Shown here piece after piece: positions 1 to 7,597 of a stretch of DNA of 16,939 nucleotides (position 1 is the stretch's first letter; each line of letters starts with the position of its first letter). Below the pieces are notes generated by a model, which saw only the letters and a program-made list of their open reading frames with translations, ran no database searches and was not told the origin of the DNA. Location of the stretch: contig JAZSRC010000018.1 of the NCBI GenBank assembly GCA_045538305.1, forward strand, positions 1-16,939, given 5' to 3'. The position numbers and the translations under genes were made by a program. Source of the DNA: SFHK01 sp045538305. Its GTDB lineage: Bacteria > Bacillota > Clostridia > Christensenellales > Aristaeellaceae.

Positions 1-702
1 TTTTGAAAAAGTATCCTCATCCATTTCATCCACAGCATTTCCGATAAAATGTGTAAGCATATCTGTACCAACATAATGTAACCTTTCAACATCGAACATT
101 CCCATCAGCTTGTCAATATCTTCTTTTCTGTAGAGCGCAAAAATTTCTCTGGGGGTGGAGCTGAGAGTAAAAGTATCTGGATCTATCAAATCGCTGTACT
201 GTTCGTTGTTGATACCACCACGCACAAAGCAAAACTGATAAACAGTCATATCACTGTTGCAGTATGCCGCAAATACAATGCCACCTTTCTTGGTTACACG
301 AATTGCCTCGCTCATAGCTGCAATCTTGTCCCCATCGGTATAGAGGTGATACATCGGTCCCAATAACAAAGTGATGTCGTACTGCTCAGAAATAATATTC
401 TGAAGATCTACCGCATCGCCTTGTTGAACGGTGATGTTTTCTCCATCTTTCGTGTTCGCCTTAAATACTTCAATATTGCACTCCATGAGTTCTACGGCAT
501 CCACTTCATATCCATTTTGAGCAAAATAGTGCGAATATCGTCCGGTGCCTGCACCGATCTCAAGGATGCGCATACCGGGTTTCAGATACTTCTCAACATA
601 ATGAATTGTGGTTAGAAACTCGACCATACCATGCTTGGATGTCAGTCGGGCATCTTCATTGTGAGTAGTGTAATAGTTTGTTAGTGCTTCAATTCTTTCC
701 AT
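1..702 (-). CDS. Class I SAM-dependent methyltransferase (partial, C-terminus off window)
   Basis: The reading frame is open from an ATG at 702 to the window edge (234 codons, no stop), so the C-terminus is missing. It shows a Rossmann-type SAM-binding motif I, LEIGAGTGRYS (residues 47-57). An acidic end of strand 2 follows in VDAVE (67-71), and a motif IV-like TLLLGPMYHLY lies at 111-121. This pattern is typical of small clostridial class I methyltransferases. The substrate cannot be read from the sequence, and the protein is cytosolic with no signal peptide or membrane segment. The start is supported by AAGGAG about 8 bases upstream. The tail of an S66 peptidase gene ends 45 bases upstream on the same strand, so the two may once have been co-transcribed. 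The gene is visibly AT-richer than the genes to its right, which could mean transfer or a different source contig. Family assignment is firm; function is not. Confidence 0.88.
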   Translation of the reverse strand, partial: MERIEALTNYYTTHNEDARLTSKHGMVEFLTTIHYVEKYLKPGMRILEIGAGTGRYSHYFAQNGYEVDAVELMECNIEVFKANTKDGENITVQQGDAVDLQNIISEQYDITLLLGPMYHLYTDGDKIAAMSEAIRVTKKGGIVFAAYCNSDMTVYQFCFVRGGINNEQYSDLIDPDTFTLSSTPREIFALYRKEDIDKLMGMFDVERLHYVGTDMLTHFIGNAVDEMDEDTFSK

Positions 703-747
703 AATCCTATCTCCTTAAATAAGTGAGTTTGTAATTCATTGTTTTGT

Positions 748-900
748 TTAGTGCGAAACTACAACAATTTTTAGATTCCCATTACTGGCTTCTATGTTTA
801 CTGTTCCACCGATTGAGAAAGTTGAGATTGGGAATACATGACAAAAGTCAACGCCAAATACTACAGGAATATTCAGAGGGACTTTATCTTGAACAATGTC
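748..900 (-). pseudogene. C-terminal remnant of S66 LD-carboxypeptidase / MccF-like protein
   Basis: On the minus strand, about 50 residues ending at a TAA (748-750) match the end of S66 serine peptidases (LD-carboxypeptidase, microcin C7 immunity MccF). The block reads NIPVVFGVDFCHVFPISTF, then SIGGTVNIEASNG, then KIVV. In the family, this tail carries a conserved FDFGHT-type segment with the His of the Ser-Glu-His triad, followed by a PIGG turn. Here the His is present in DFCH, but the Gly before it is Cys. Upstream of about 900 the frame becomes the reverse complement of permease sequence, so the N-terminal roughly 250 residues with the catalytic Ser are absent. These enzymes normally cleave LD-peptide bonds in murein peptides or inactivate peptidyl-nucleotide antibiotics. 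The remnant cannot do so. It lies directly upstream of the methyltransferase on the same strand. Confidence 0.72.
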
Positions 901-902
901 TG

Positions 903-1990
903 GGCGTTTCATACAATGCCATTTATATTGCCACAGCCATTTCCGCCGTAGTAGGTACAGTTCTGGCAGGCCTGCTCTCCAATCTCCCTCTGGCAATGGT
1001 TAGCGGTATGGGACTTAATGCCTTCTTTGTATACACGGTTACAATCGGATTTGGCTTGTCCTATGCCAATGCGCTGGTATTGATTTTGGCAGAGGGTCTT
1101 ATTTTCATTCTGCTGACTGTAACCGGCCTAAGAAAAAAGATCTTCGATTCTTTGTCGGACTCGGTCAGGGTTGCTATTCCCGGCGGTATCGGTTTGTTTA
1201 TTGCCTTTTTAGGTTTTCAGAATGCGGGAATTGTCGTAAATAACACCTCTACCTGCGTGGATCTGGCTTCATTCAATCTGCTGACCAAAGATTGGGGCAG
1301 CATTATGCCTATGCTGGTTACCCTCGTGACCTTCCTGGCAATCGTGATTATGAATCAGAAGAACATTCGGGGCGCGGTTCTCATCGGAATTCTTGGGGGC
1401 ATGGGCCTGTACTACCTGCTGGGCTTGACGGTAGAAGGCTTTTTACAGCCAGCTCCAAATCAACTTTGTCAGCCCCTTTGAAGCTTTTGAAGAATTCACT
1501 TCGCAATCGCTGTTCAAGGTGTTCACCCCAGGCTTTGATTTCTCCGATTATATCGCTGCTCATGGCAGCGCCAATCTGCTTCTCACCATCGCCACCACCG
1601 CGCTGTCCTTCTGTATGGTTGATATGTTCGATACCCTTGGAACCTTGTATGCCGCCTGTGAACGCGCAGGTCTTATGGATGAAAAGGGCGAGCCCCTGAA
1701 CATGAACGCGGGCATGCTCTCAGACGCCATTGCCACTACTGTAGGCGCCCTGTGCGGCACCTCTACCATTACCACGTTCAGCGAAGTCAATGCAGGCGCA
1801 GCGGCAGGAGGCCGCACCGGTCTGACCTCTGTATTTTGCGGCCTGTTCTTCTTTATCGCCATGTTCTTAAGCCCCATCGCAAAGCTGGTTCCCAGCTGTA
1901 CCACCGCCACTGCCCTGATCTACGTTGGCTTTCTTATGATGGGAAGCGTAAAAAACATAAACTGGGACAACCTCAAAAAGCCTGCGTTCG
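903..1990 (+). pseudogene. NCS2-family purine/uracil permease, truncated at both ends and frameshifted
   Basis: Two plus-strand frames join to give most of an NCS2 (AzgA/PbuG-like) nucleobase permease. The first, about 903-1455, begins at SYNAIYIATAIS and includes the hallmark SGMGLNAFFVYTV and the GIGLFIAFLGFQNAGIVV helices. The second, about 1460-1990, contains INFVSPFEAFEEFT, then FCMVDMFDTLGTLYAAC, CGTSTITTFSEVNAGAAAGGRTGL and YVGFLMMGSVKNINWDNLKK. A one-base indel near 1450-1470 separates them, because the first frame stops at 1479-1481. About 50 N-terminal residues (first helix) and roughly 130 C-terminal residues are missing. The left end runs into the antisense S66 remnant and the right end into a GH10 remnant. 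Intact relatives import hypoxanthine, guanine, adenine or xanthine by proton symport. No native start codon or ribosome binding site is present, so this copy is judged non-functional. Confidence 0.85.
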
Positions 1991-1991
1991 C

Positions 1992-2437
1992 CCCTTTCCT
2001 ATTTCAAGGCAATTCTGGAAGCCGGCGTGGATTTCGATGTGGTTGGCATTCAGCTGTACTTCCCCGGTCGCGATATGGTGGCGGTATCGAAGATGCTGGA
2101 CGCCTTCGCCGCTCTTGGAAAGCCCATTCACATTACCGAAATGGGCGTTAACGGCGGCTTCCGCATGAAGGGCAACGCCGGCAGCAGCTGGTCGCAGCTG
2201 GATATGTCCGAAGGCACGTGGCATGGCGGCTGGAACGAGCACACCCAGGCAGATTGGATGGAGCAGTTCTACACCATTGCAGCCGCCCGCGACGAAATCG
2301 GCGCGCTGACCTGGTGGGATTTCATCGAACCCAGCTTCTCCGGAAACGGCGCGTTCCTGTACGAGGATGAAAACCCGCGCGAAATGTACTTCCGTTTGCT
2401 TGCGCTTAAGGACCGCATTATTAAAACCAAAGCATAA
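1992..2437 (+). pseudogene. C-terminal remnant of GH10-like endo-1,4-beta-xylanase
   Basis: From about 1997 to a TAA at 2435-2437 the frame encodes roughly 146 residues resembling the last third of family 10 glycoside hydrolases. Visible blocks are YFKAILEAGVDFDVVGIQLY, then GKPIHITEMGV, whose Glu at 2138-2140 sits where the GH10 catalytic nucleophile lies. Then comes GALTWWDFIEPSF and a closing segment ENPREMYFRLLALKDRI, the usual PxxAYxAL-like end. The N-terminal barrel strands with the acid/base Glu are absent. The frame changes at about 1975-2000, where upstream codons belong to the permease. A GTG at 2027 lies in frame, but it has no ribosome binding site and would make only a barrel fragment. 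Intact enzymes cleave xylan backbones. GH10 is the best match, although another TIM-barrel GH family cannot be fully excluded from a fragment. Confidence 0.72.
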
Positions 2438-2478
2438 AAATATTGCCTGCGAAGAAACCCTTTGCAGGCAATATTTTT
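2436..2478. terminator. Bidirectional rho-independent terminator
   Basis: A perfect 15-bp inverted repeat pairs 2436-2450 (AAAAATATTGCCTGC) with 2464-2478 across a 13-base loop. The A-rich left end and T-rich right end give a U-tract on either strand. It sits between the convergent GH10 remnant (stop at 2435-2437) and the GH13 gene (stop at 2477-2479), and parts of both stop codons lie within the stem. Confidence 0.9.
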
Positions 2479-4237
2479 ACTCACGCTTCAGCGTGAATAC
2501 GACCTCCTCGTTTGCAGCTTTCTCGCCGAATGCGTCGAGGCCGTTTTTAATTATACGCTTGATTTCGATGGTATCGCCGTTTTTGGCGGCAATCTTCGTA
2601 TCGCCGCGCCTGAGCGCATCGCTCTTCAGGCGCGTTTTATTGATAGTCCGGATTTCCTCCATCAGGCTGCGATCCTCTTTGCCCCACGGATAGGGCATAC
2701 GGCAATACGGATCGCCCATACCGGTCAGGCCGGCTTCGTCGCCGTAATACATCGACGGCATGCCCGGCAAATGGCACACGAGCGTCCATGCCTTGATAAA
2801 AGCAGCCCTGCCCCTTTTGTATTCATCCTTGGAAAGCGGAATGAAGGCACGCTTTTCACGCTCCGGCTCGAGGTTTTTATTGCCGGACAGGATATTGATG
2901 ATGCGCGGGCGGTCGTGGCTGCCCAGAAGGTTCATCATCGAATACAGCATGGGTTTGGGAAGCGTCGACAATTGATGGTTAAGCAGCTCCGCAAACGTAT
3001 ACGCGCTGATTTCACCCGAAAAGAAATCAATTACGGCAGAGCGAAGCGGATAATTCATCGTGCTGTCCAGCGTATCGCCCAGCGCATACGATCTGAGCTT
3101 TCCGTAGGCAACCTTGTTGGAGGGATCCTCCCATACTTCGCCAATCACCGCATTGTCCATGCTTTCAGCCTTCACGCGGCTGCGGATGGCGCGGATGAAA
3201 TCCATGGGCAGCTCGTCCGCCACATCCAATCGCCAGCCGGATGCTCCCCTTTTCAGATAGTGCGCGATAACGGCGTCCTTTCCGCGAATGATGTAATCCA
3301 TATAGGAGGGATCCATTTCGTTCACATTCGGAAGGGTATCAATGCCCCACCATGCGTCGTAATCATCGCGCGTTTTTCCGAAGCGATACCAGGAATTATA
3401 CTCCGATTTCTTCGACTGATACGCGCCGACGCTTGGGTAAGCGCCGAATTTATTGAAATAGCGGCTGTCCGCGCCGGTATGCGAAAACACGCCGTCCAGC
3501 ACTACGCGGATGCCCTGATCGAATGCAGCGGATACAAAGGAATCAAAGTCCGCTTCCGAGCCGAAGGAGGGATCAATCTGCATATAGTCGCCTGTATCGT
3601 ATTTATGGTTGCTTCGGGCCCGGAAAATGGGATTCAAATAAATAACGCCGATTCCAAGGTCCCGGATAAACGGAAGCTTTTCCTCAATACCCTTCAGATT
3701 TCCGCCGAAGAAATCCACGGCTTCAGAGTCGCCGCCCTTGGGGGCAATGCGGATATGCGGCGCTTCGTCCCACGACGAATGCAGATATGCGCCCCGGCCA
3801 TGCGGCAAAACGGCTTTTCCGCCGATACGGTAGCGGTCCACCATAATCTGCAGCATGATGCTGTTGCGCATCCAGGCAGGAGTCTGGAATTGCGGATCAT
3901 AGGCCGTAATCTGGAAGGAAGGCGGCTCGCCTCCGAATTCTGCGCACACGTCTCCCTCGGGCTTTCCCGCAAACACACGCCCGCGCGGCGTATCCATGAT
4001 AAAGTAATACCACACAAGTCCCACGCTCTTTCCAACGGGAACCAGAGCTTCATACCTTCCGTTGGAAACGCGGCGCATGGCGTACAACTCTTCTGCGTTG
4101 TTTTTCCACATGCGCACATAAGCCCGTTCACATTCGCCGTAAACGCGCAGGCGTAGGCAAACAAAGCTTCCCACAGGCACAGCGCCCTGCGGGAAGCGGT
4201 CTAATTCGTTATACGGGTCGTGCCAAAGGCGCGTCAT
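2477..4237 (-). CDS. GH13 alpha-amylase family glycoside hydrolase (maltodextrin/glycogen hydrolase)
   Basis: This 586-residue protein hydrolyses (or debranches) alpha-1,4/1,6-glucans, judged by the GH13 motifs. Region I is VVLDGVFSHTG with Asp248. Region II is GWRLDVADELP with the likely nucleophile Asp338. Region III is VIGEVWEDPS with the acid/base Glu367. Region IV is NLLGSHDRPR with Asp442. Residues 1 to about 115 look like an N-terminal beta domain as in neopullulanase/amylopullulanase-type members, and the barrel spans about 120-510. Region I has Ser-His in place of the usual Asn-His. No signal peptide is seen, so it is probably cytoplasmic. The ATG at 4237 overlaps the phosphorylase stop as ATGA, implying translational coupling. 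Together they would break down internal glycogen or imported maltodextrin, the hydrolase acting on branches or limit dextrins. The exact GH13 subfamily is not resolved. The bidirectional hairpin at 2436-2478 terminates it. Confidence 0.92.
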   Translation of the reverse strand: MTRLWHDPYNELDRFPQGAVPVGSFVCLRLRVYGECERAYVRMWKNNAEELYAMRRVSNGRYEALVPVGKSVGLVWYYFIMDTPRGRVFAGKPEGDVCAEFGGEPPSFQITAYDPQFQTPAWMRNSIMLQIMVDRYRIGGKAVLPHGRGAYLHSSWDEAPHIRIAPKGGDSEAVDFFGGNLKGIEEKLPFIRDLGIGVIYLNPIFRARSNHKYDTGDYMQIDPSFGSEADFDSFVSAAFDQGIRVVLDGVFSHTGADSRYFNKFGAYPSVGAYQSKKSEYNSWYRFGKTRDDYDAWWGIDTLPNVNEMDPSYMDYIIRGKDAVIAHYLKRGASGWRLDVADELPMDFIRAIRSRVKAESMDNAVIGEVWEDPSNKVAYGKLRSYALGDTLDSTMNYPLRSAVIDFFSGEISAYTFAELLNHQLSTLPKPMLYSMMNLLGSHDRPRIINILSGNKNLEPEREKRAFIPLSKDEYKRGRAAFIKAWTLVCHLPGMPSMYYGDEAGLTGMGDPYCRMPYPWGKEDRSLMEEIRTINKTRLKSDALRRGDTKIAAKNGDTIEIKRIIKNGLDAFGEKAANEEVVFTLKRE

Positions 4238-6684
4238 AACTGCACCTTATTCAGATGCCATACCCTGTCGTTATACTCTTTGATGGTACGGTCGCTGGCA
4301 AAGATCCAGGAGCGAGCGGTGTTGACAACGCCCTTCTGCGCCCACTTCGTCTTGTCCTGATAGTCCGCGCCGAGCTGGGTCTGCGCATGGACATAGCTGG
4401 GCAGGTCGCTGAGCACAAAGTATTCGTCAGCCAGATGGCCGTTTCCGCCGAAGAGCAGGGAATGATACAGATCGCGGAACAGGCCGGGCTCGCCGGGGCA
4501 AAGGGTTCCGTCGATCAGCTGGGTGAGCGCGCGGCGGATTTCATGGTTGGTTTCGAAAATGCTGCTTGCACGGCTGGGTGCGGAATAGGCAGCCTCTACT
4601 TCCTCTGCAGTCATGCCGAAGATGTAGATATTGTCAGGGCCGACAGCGTTGAAAATTTCTACGTTCGCGCCATCCATGGTGCCGATGGTAACCGCGCCGT
4701 TCATCATGAACTTCATGTTTCCGGTGCCGCTGGCCTCCTTGCCGGCGGTAGAGAGCTGCTCGGATACGTCTGCGGCGGGCATCATCAATTCGGCCATCGA
4801 TACGCAATAGTTTTCAACAAATACCACGTTCATCAGTTCTCTGGCGCGCGGATGCTTGTTGATCAGGCTGGAGATTTCATTGATCAGGCGGATGATAAGC
4901 TTCGCGCGGTAGTAGCCCGGGGCAGCCTTTGCACCAAAGATATAGGTGCGCGGCTGGCATACATAGTTCGGATCATCCACAATGCGGTTGTAGCGGATCA
5001 GAATCGCGAGGGCGTTCATCAGCTGGCGCTTATACTCGTGAAGGCGCTTGGCCTGAATATCGAAAATGCTGTCGGGGTTGAGCTGAATGCCCTGCTGACG
5101 CAGAAGGCGCTCAGCCAGACGCTCCTTATTGGCGCGCTTGACGGCGGTAAATTTCTCGAGGAATGCGGCGTCGTTTTTGAACGCCTCCACATCCTGAAGG
5201 CGCGGATAATCCTTGCGCCATGCGTCGCCGATGGTTTCATCCAGCAGGCTGGACAGGCGGAAGTTGGACTGCATCAGCCAGCGGCGATGCGTAATGCCGT
5301 TGGTAATGCCGATAAACTTATCGGGCTCGGCCAGATAGAAATCGTGGAAGGTATTCTTCTTGAGAATATCGGCATGAATCTGGCTGACGCCGTTGACCGT
5401 GTGGGACATGGCAACGCACAGATTGGCCATGTGCACCTGGCTGTAACCGATAACGGCCATATGACCGATGCGCTCCCACTGTCCGGGATAGAACTGCCAC
5501 AGGCGCGCACAGACGCGGTTGTTGATTTCTTCCAGAATCATATAGATGCGCGGCAACTGCATACGGACCATATCCACCGGCCACTTTTCAAGCGCTTCCG
5601 CCATAACCGTATGGTTGGTATAGGCGAACGTTCTGCGGGTGATGTCCTCGGCTTCCTCCCAGGACAGATCCATATCGTCCATCAGGATACGCATGAGCTC
5701 CGGAATGGCCATGCCGGGATGGGTGTCGTTTACATGAAGCGCTACCTTATCCGGGAAAATCTTGAAGTTTTTGCCGTATACCTTCACAAAGTCCTTTACG
5801 GCGTACTGCACGGAGGCGCTGGACAGGAAATACTGCTGCTTAAGCCTCAGCTCCTTGCCTTCGTAATGGTTGTCTTCGGGATAGAGAACCTTGCTGATTA
5901 CCTCAGCAAGTTCCTTCTCCTCCACCGCACGGGCATAATCGCCGCGGTTGAAGGACTGCATATCCAGCGACTTGGTCGCACGGGCGCTCCAGCAGCGAAG
6001 CATATTGACCATGTGGCTGTCGTAGCCGATGACGGGCATGTCGTAGGGAACGGCGCGCACCGTTGCGCCGTTTACATGACGGTACTTAATGCGGCCGTTT
6101 TCTTCATACGTCTCCACATTGCCGCCAAAGCGTACGTCCACCGCCTGATCGAGGCGGCATACTTCCCACATATTGCCGTTTACCAGCCAGTTATCGGGCA
6201 TTTCCACCTGAAATCCGTTTACGATCTTCTGGCGGAAAAGGCCGTATTCGTAGCGGATGGTGCAGCCCATGGCGGGATATTCCAGGGTAGTCAGAGAATC
6301 CAGAAAGCAGGAAGCCAGACGGCCGAGGCCGCCGTTTCCAAGGCCCGGTTCGGGCTCCTGTTCAAATACGATGGATCTGTCCAGACCCAGCTCCTTAAGC
6401 GCGGTGACGTAGTTACCCTCGTTTACAAGGGAAACCATGGTGTTGTGCAGCGCACGGCCCACCAGGAATTCAGCGGACAGATAATACAGCTTTTTGCAGC
6501 CCTGCTTTTTGCGCTCGCCGCGCGAAAGCGTACGGCTGTTCATTACCTCGTCGCGCACGGTCTGCGCAAGCACGTCGTACAGCTGCTCCTGAGTTGCATC
6601 AGAAATTTCGCAGCCATAGTTGTGCGCAAGCTTCTTAATAATGGAATTTTTGATTTCATTTACAGACATACGTTCGACGGCCAT
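4234..6684 (-). CDS. glgP: Glycogen/starch/alpha-glucan phosphorylase (GT35)
   Basis: The enzyme releases glucose-1-phosphate from the non-reducing ends of glycogen or maltodextrin with a pyridoxal phosphate cofactor. Family blocks, numbered from the ATG at 6684, are LYYLSAEFLVGRAL (about 67-80), GLGNGGLGRLASCFLDS (114-130), the HVNDTHP region (about 317-323), DIQAKRLHEYKRQL (542-555) and EASGTGNMKFMMNG (650-663), whose Lys658 should hold the PLP. At 816 residues it has the usual length of bacterial enzymes. An in-frame GTG at 6717 would add 11 residues. It lies at or before the transcription start predicted from the -10 box at 6720-6725, while the ATG at 6684 has GGGGGAT about 9 bases upstream, so the ATG is preferred. 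It is first in an operon with the GH13 gene (4-base overlap). Whether glycogen or maltodextrin is the physiological substrate is not visible. Confidence 0.96.
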   Translation of the reverse strand: MAVERMSVNEIKNSIIKKLAHNYGCEISDATQEQLYDVLAQTVRDEVMNSRTLSRGERKKQGCKKLYYLSAEFLVGRALHNTMVSLVNEGNYVTALKELGLDRSIVFEQEPEPGLGNGGLGRLASCFLDSLTTLEYPAMGCTIRYEYGLFRQKIVNGFQVEMPDNWLVNGNMWEVCRLDQAVDVRFGGNVETYEENGRIKYRHVNGATVRAVPYDMPVIGYDSHMVNMLRCWSARATKSLDMQSFNRGDYARAVEEKELAEVISKVLYPEDNHYEGKELRLKQQYFLSSASVQYAVKDFVKVYGKNFKIFPDKVALHVNDTHPGMAIPELMRILMDDMDLSWEEAEDITRRTFAYTNHTVMAEALEKWPVDMVRMQLPRIYMILEEINNRVCARLWQFYPGQWERIGHMAVIGYSQVHMANLCVAMSHTVNGVSQIHADILKKNTFHDFYLAEPDKFIGITNGITHRRWLMQSNFRLSSLLDETIGDAWRKDYPRLQDVEAFKNDAAFLEKFTAVKRANKERLAERLLRQQGIQLNPDSIFDIQAKRLHEYKRQLMNALAILIRYNRIVDDPNYVCQPRTYIFGAKAAPGYYRAKLIIRLINEISSLINKHPRARELMNVVFVENYCVSMAELMMPAADVSEQLSTAGKEASGTGNMKFMMNGAVTIGTMDGANVEIFNAVGPDNIYIFGMTAEEVEAAYSAPSRASSIFETNHEIRRALTQLIDGTLCPGEPGLFRDLYHSLLFGGNGHLADEYFVLSDLPSYVHAQTQLGADYQDKTKWAQKGVVNTARSWIFASDRTIKEYNDRVWHLNKVQL

Positions 6685-6719
6685 TTCAGAGATCCCCCAC
6701 TCGGTCAGATGATTCACTA

Positions 6720-6748
6720 ATTATATCATCTGCGCGCCCATAATACAA
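6720..6748 (-). promoter_or_regulatory. Sigma-A-type extended -10 promoter for glgP-GH13 operon
   Basis: On the minus strand TATAAT (6720-6725) is preceded by TGA, giving the extended TGN motif. A 17-base spacer leads to TTGTAT (6743-6748) as a weak -35. Transcription should start near 6713, leaving about 29 bases of leader before the ATG at 6684. Confidence 0.7.
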
Positions 6749-6781
6749 GCAAATCCGGGATTCCGCACGCATATTTTCGTC

Positions 6782-6844
6782 TTTTGCTAACAAAACGAAG
6801 GCTATTTTTTTGTTAAATACCGAATTCTTTGCGTTTTTTGTTAA
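6782..6844. promoter_or_regulatory. Three TTTTGYTAA boxes in divergent intergenic region (possible operator)
   Basis: The nonamer TTTTG(C/T)TAA occurs at 6782-6790, 6808-6816 and 6836-6844, with starts 26 and 28 bases apart. The first copy is also the left half of an imperfect palindrome, TTTTGCTAACAAAA (6782-6795). They sit just upstream of the glgP -35 and about 90 bases upstream of the plus-strand operon promoter, so a regulator could act on either. The region is T-rich, so chance is possible. No known regulator consensus was recognised. Confidence 0.35.
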
Positions 6845-6933
6845 GCTAATACTTAAAGAATCAGCCTTGACCGTTCAGCGCCGCGGATTGCCATGCGTTT
6901 TTATCGGCGCTCTCAGGTTTTTTGTGCCCCGAG

Positions 6934-6962
6934 TTGCGTTCGATATTAATTTGTTGTATACT
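6934..6962 (+). promoter_or_regulatory. Sigma-A-type promoter of the cell-surface polymer operon
   Basis: TTGCGT (6934-6939) and TATACT (6957-6962) are separated by exactly 17 bases, with an AT-rich spacer. The predicted start is near 6969, giving a leader of about 38 bases before the ATG at 7007. That leader carries GGAGGCGGAG as ribosome binding site at 6990-6999. Confidence 0.7.
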
Positions 6963-7006
6963 GTAATGTGAATAGATATGTCTGATCTCGGAGGCGGAGT
7001 TTTGCT

Positions 7007-7597
7007 ATGTATGCATCGTTTTTCAAGCGCATTCTGGATGTTCTGCTGGCGCTTCTTATGCTGATAGTGCTTTCTGTGCCGCTTGCGCTGATTGCGCTGG
7101 CAATCAAAATCGATTCAAAAGGCCCAATTCTCTTTACGCAAAAACGCGTGGGCGCGAACAAAACGCACTTTAAAATCTATAAATTCCGCACCATGAAATC
7201 CGATACGCCGGGCGAAACACCCACCCACCTTCTGAAGGACCCGCAAGCCTATATCACGCGCGTAGGCCGGATCCTTCGCGTAACAAGTCTGGACGAGCTG
7301 CCGCAGCTGATCAACATTCTCCTTGGGCACATGTCCTTTATCGGCCCGAGGCCGGCGCTTTGGAATCAGTTTGATCTGATCGAAGCGCGCGATAAAGTTA
7401 AGGCCAATGCGGTTCGCCCGGGACTTACCGGCCTTGCGCAGGTGCACGGACGGGATGAGCTGGAAATCGAAGAAAAGGCGAGGCTGGACGGCGAATATGT
7501 GCGACGCATTACGTTTACAGGCGATTTCAGGATTATTCTCGATACGGTAAAAGTAGTATTCGGCCAAAAAGGCTACCGGGAGGGCGAAAGGAAATGA
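7007..7597 (+). CDS. PglC-like undecaprenyl-phosphate phosphoglycosyl transferase (bacterial sugar transferase)
   Basis: This 196-residue protein belongs to the monotopic phosphoglycosyl transferases (bacterial sugar transferase family). They move a sugar-1-phosphate from a nucleotide sugar to undecaprenyl phosphate and so start a glycan at the inner leaflet of the membrane. One hydrophobic re-entrant N-terminal segment spans about residues 9-34. It is followed by SKGPILFTQKRVG (37-49) and IYKFRTM (57-63). The TSLDELPQL motif holds the catalytic Asp96-Glu97 pair, and a GHMSFIGPRP block lies at 107-116. The short length, without the extra N-terminal membrane domain of WcaJ-type members, is PglC-like. 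The sugar is not predictable. It opens a tightly packed operon, with the next gene overlapping its stop by four bases. It would supply the lipid-linked primer for the downstream teichoic-acid-like enzymes. Confidence 0.93.
   Translation: MYASFFKRILDVLLALLMLIVLSVPLALIALAIKIDSKGPILFTQKRVGANKTHFKIYKFRTMKSDTPGETPTHLLKDPQAYITRVGRILRVTSLDELPQLINILLGHMSFIGPRPALWNQFDLIEARDKVKANAVRPGLTGLAQVHGRDELEIEEKARLDGEYVRRITFTGDFRIILDTVKVVFGQKGYREGERK

Noticed and set aside
744..902. Plus-strand N-terminal 53 codons in frame with the NCS2 fragment
   Set aside because: The residues do not resemble an NCS2 N-terminus, the start would be TTG without a ribosome binding site, and the same bases encode a recognisable S66 tail on the other strand.
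2462..4156. Long plus-strand open frame antisense to the GH13 gene
   Set aside because: It is the mirror of a well-conserved GH13 coding region and has no recognisable family, no ribosome binding site and no protein-like motifs. GC-biased codons keep the opposite frame open.
6685..6717. GTG-initiated N-terminal extension of glgP
   Set aside because: It lies at or before the predicted transcription start and has no ribosome binding site. The ATG at 6684 has one.
4255..6720. 821-codon plus-strand open frame antisense to glgP
   Set aside because: It matches the codon phase of glgP read backwards, has low-complexity His/Val-rich content and no domain. The glgP frame carries every catalytic motif.
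6877..6923. Hairpin AGCGCCG/CGGCGCT followed by a T-run upstream of the surface operon
   Set aside because: The stem is 7 bp with a 21-base loop, and it lies upstream of the promoter with no gene to terminate. It was kept out of the features as a likely chance inverted repeat.
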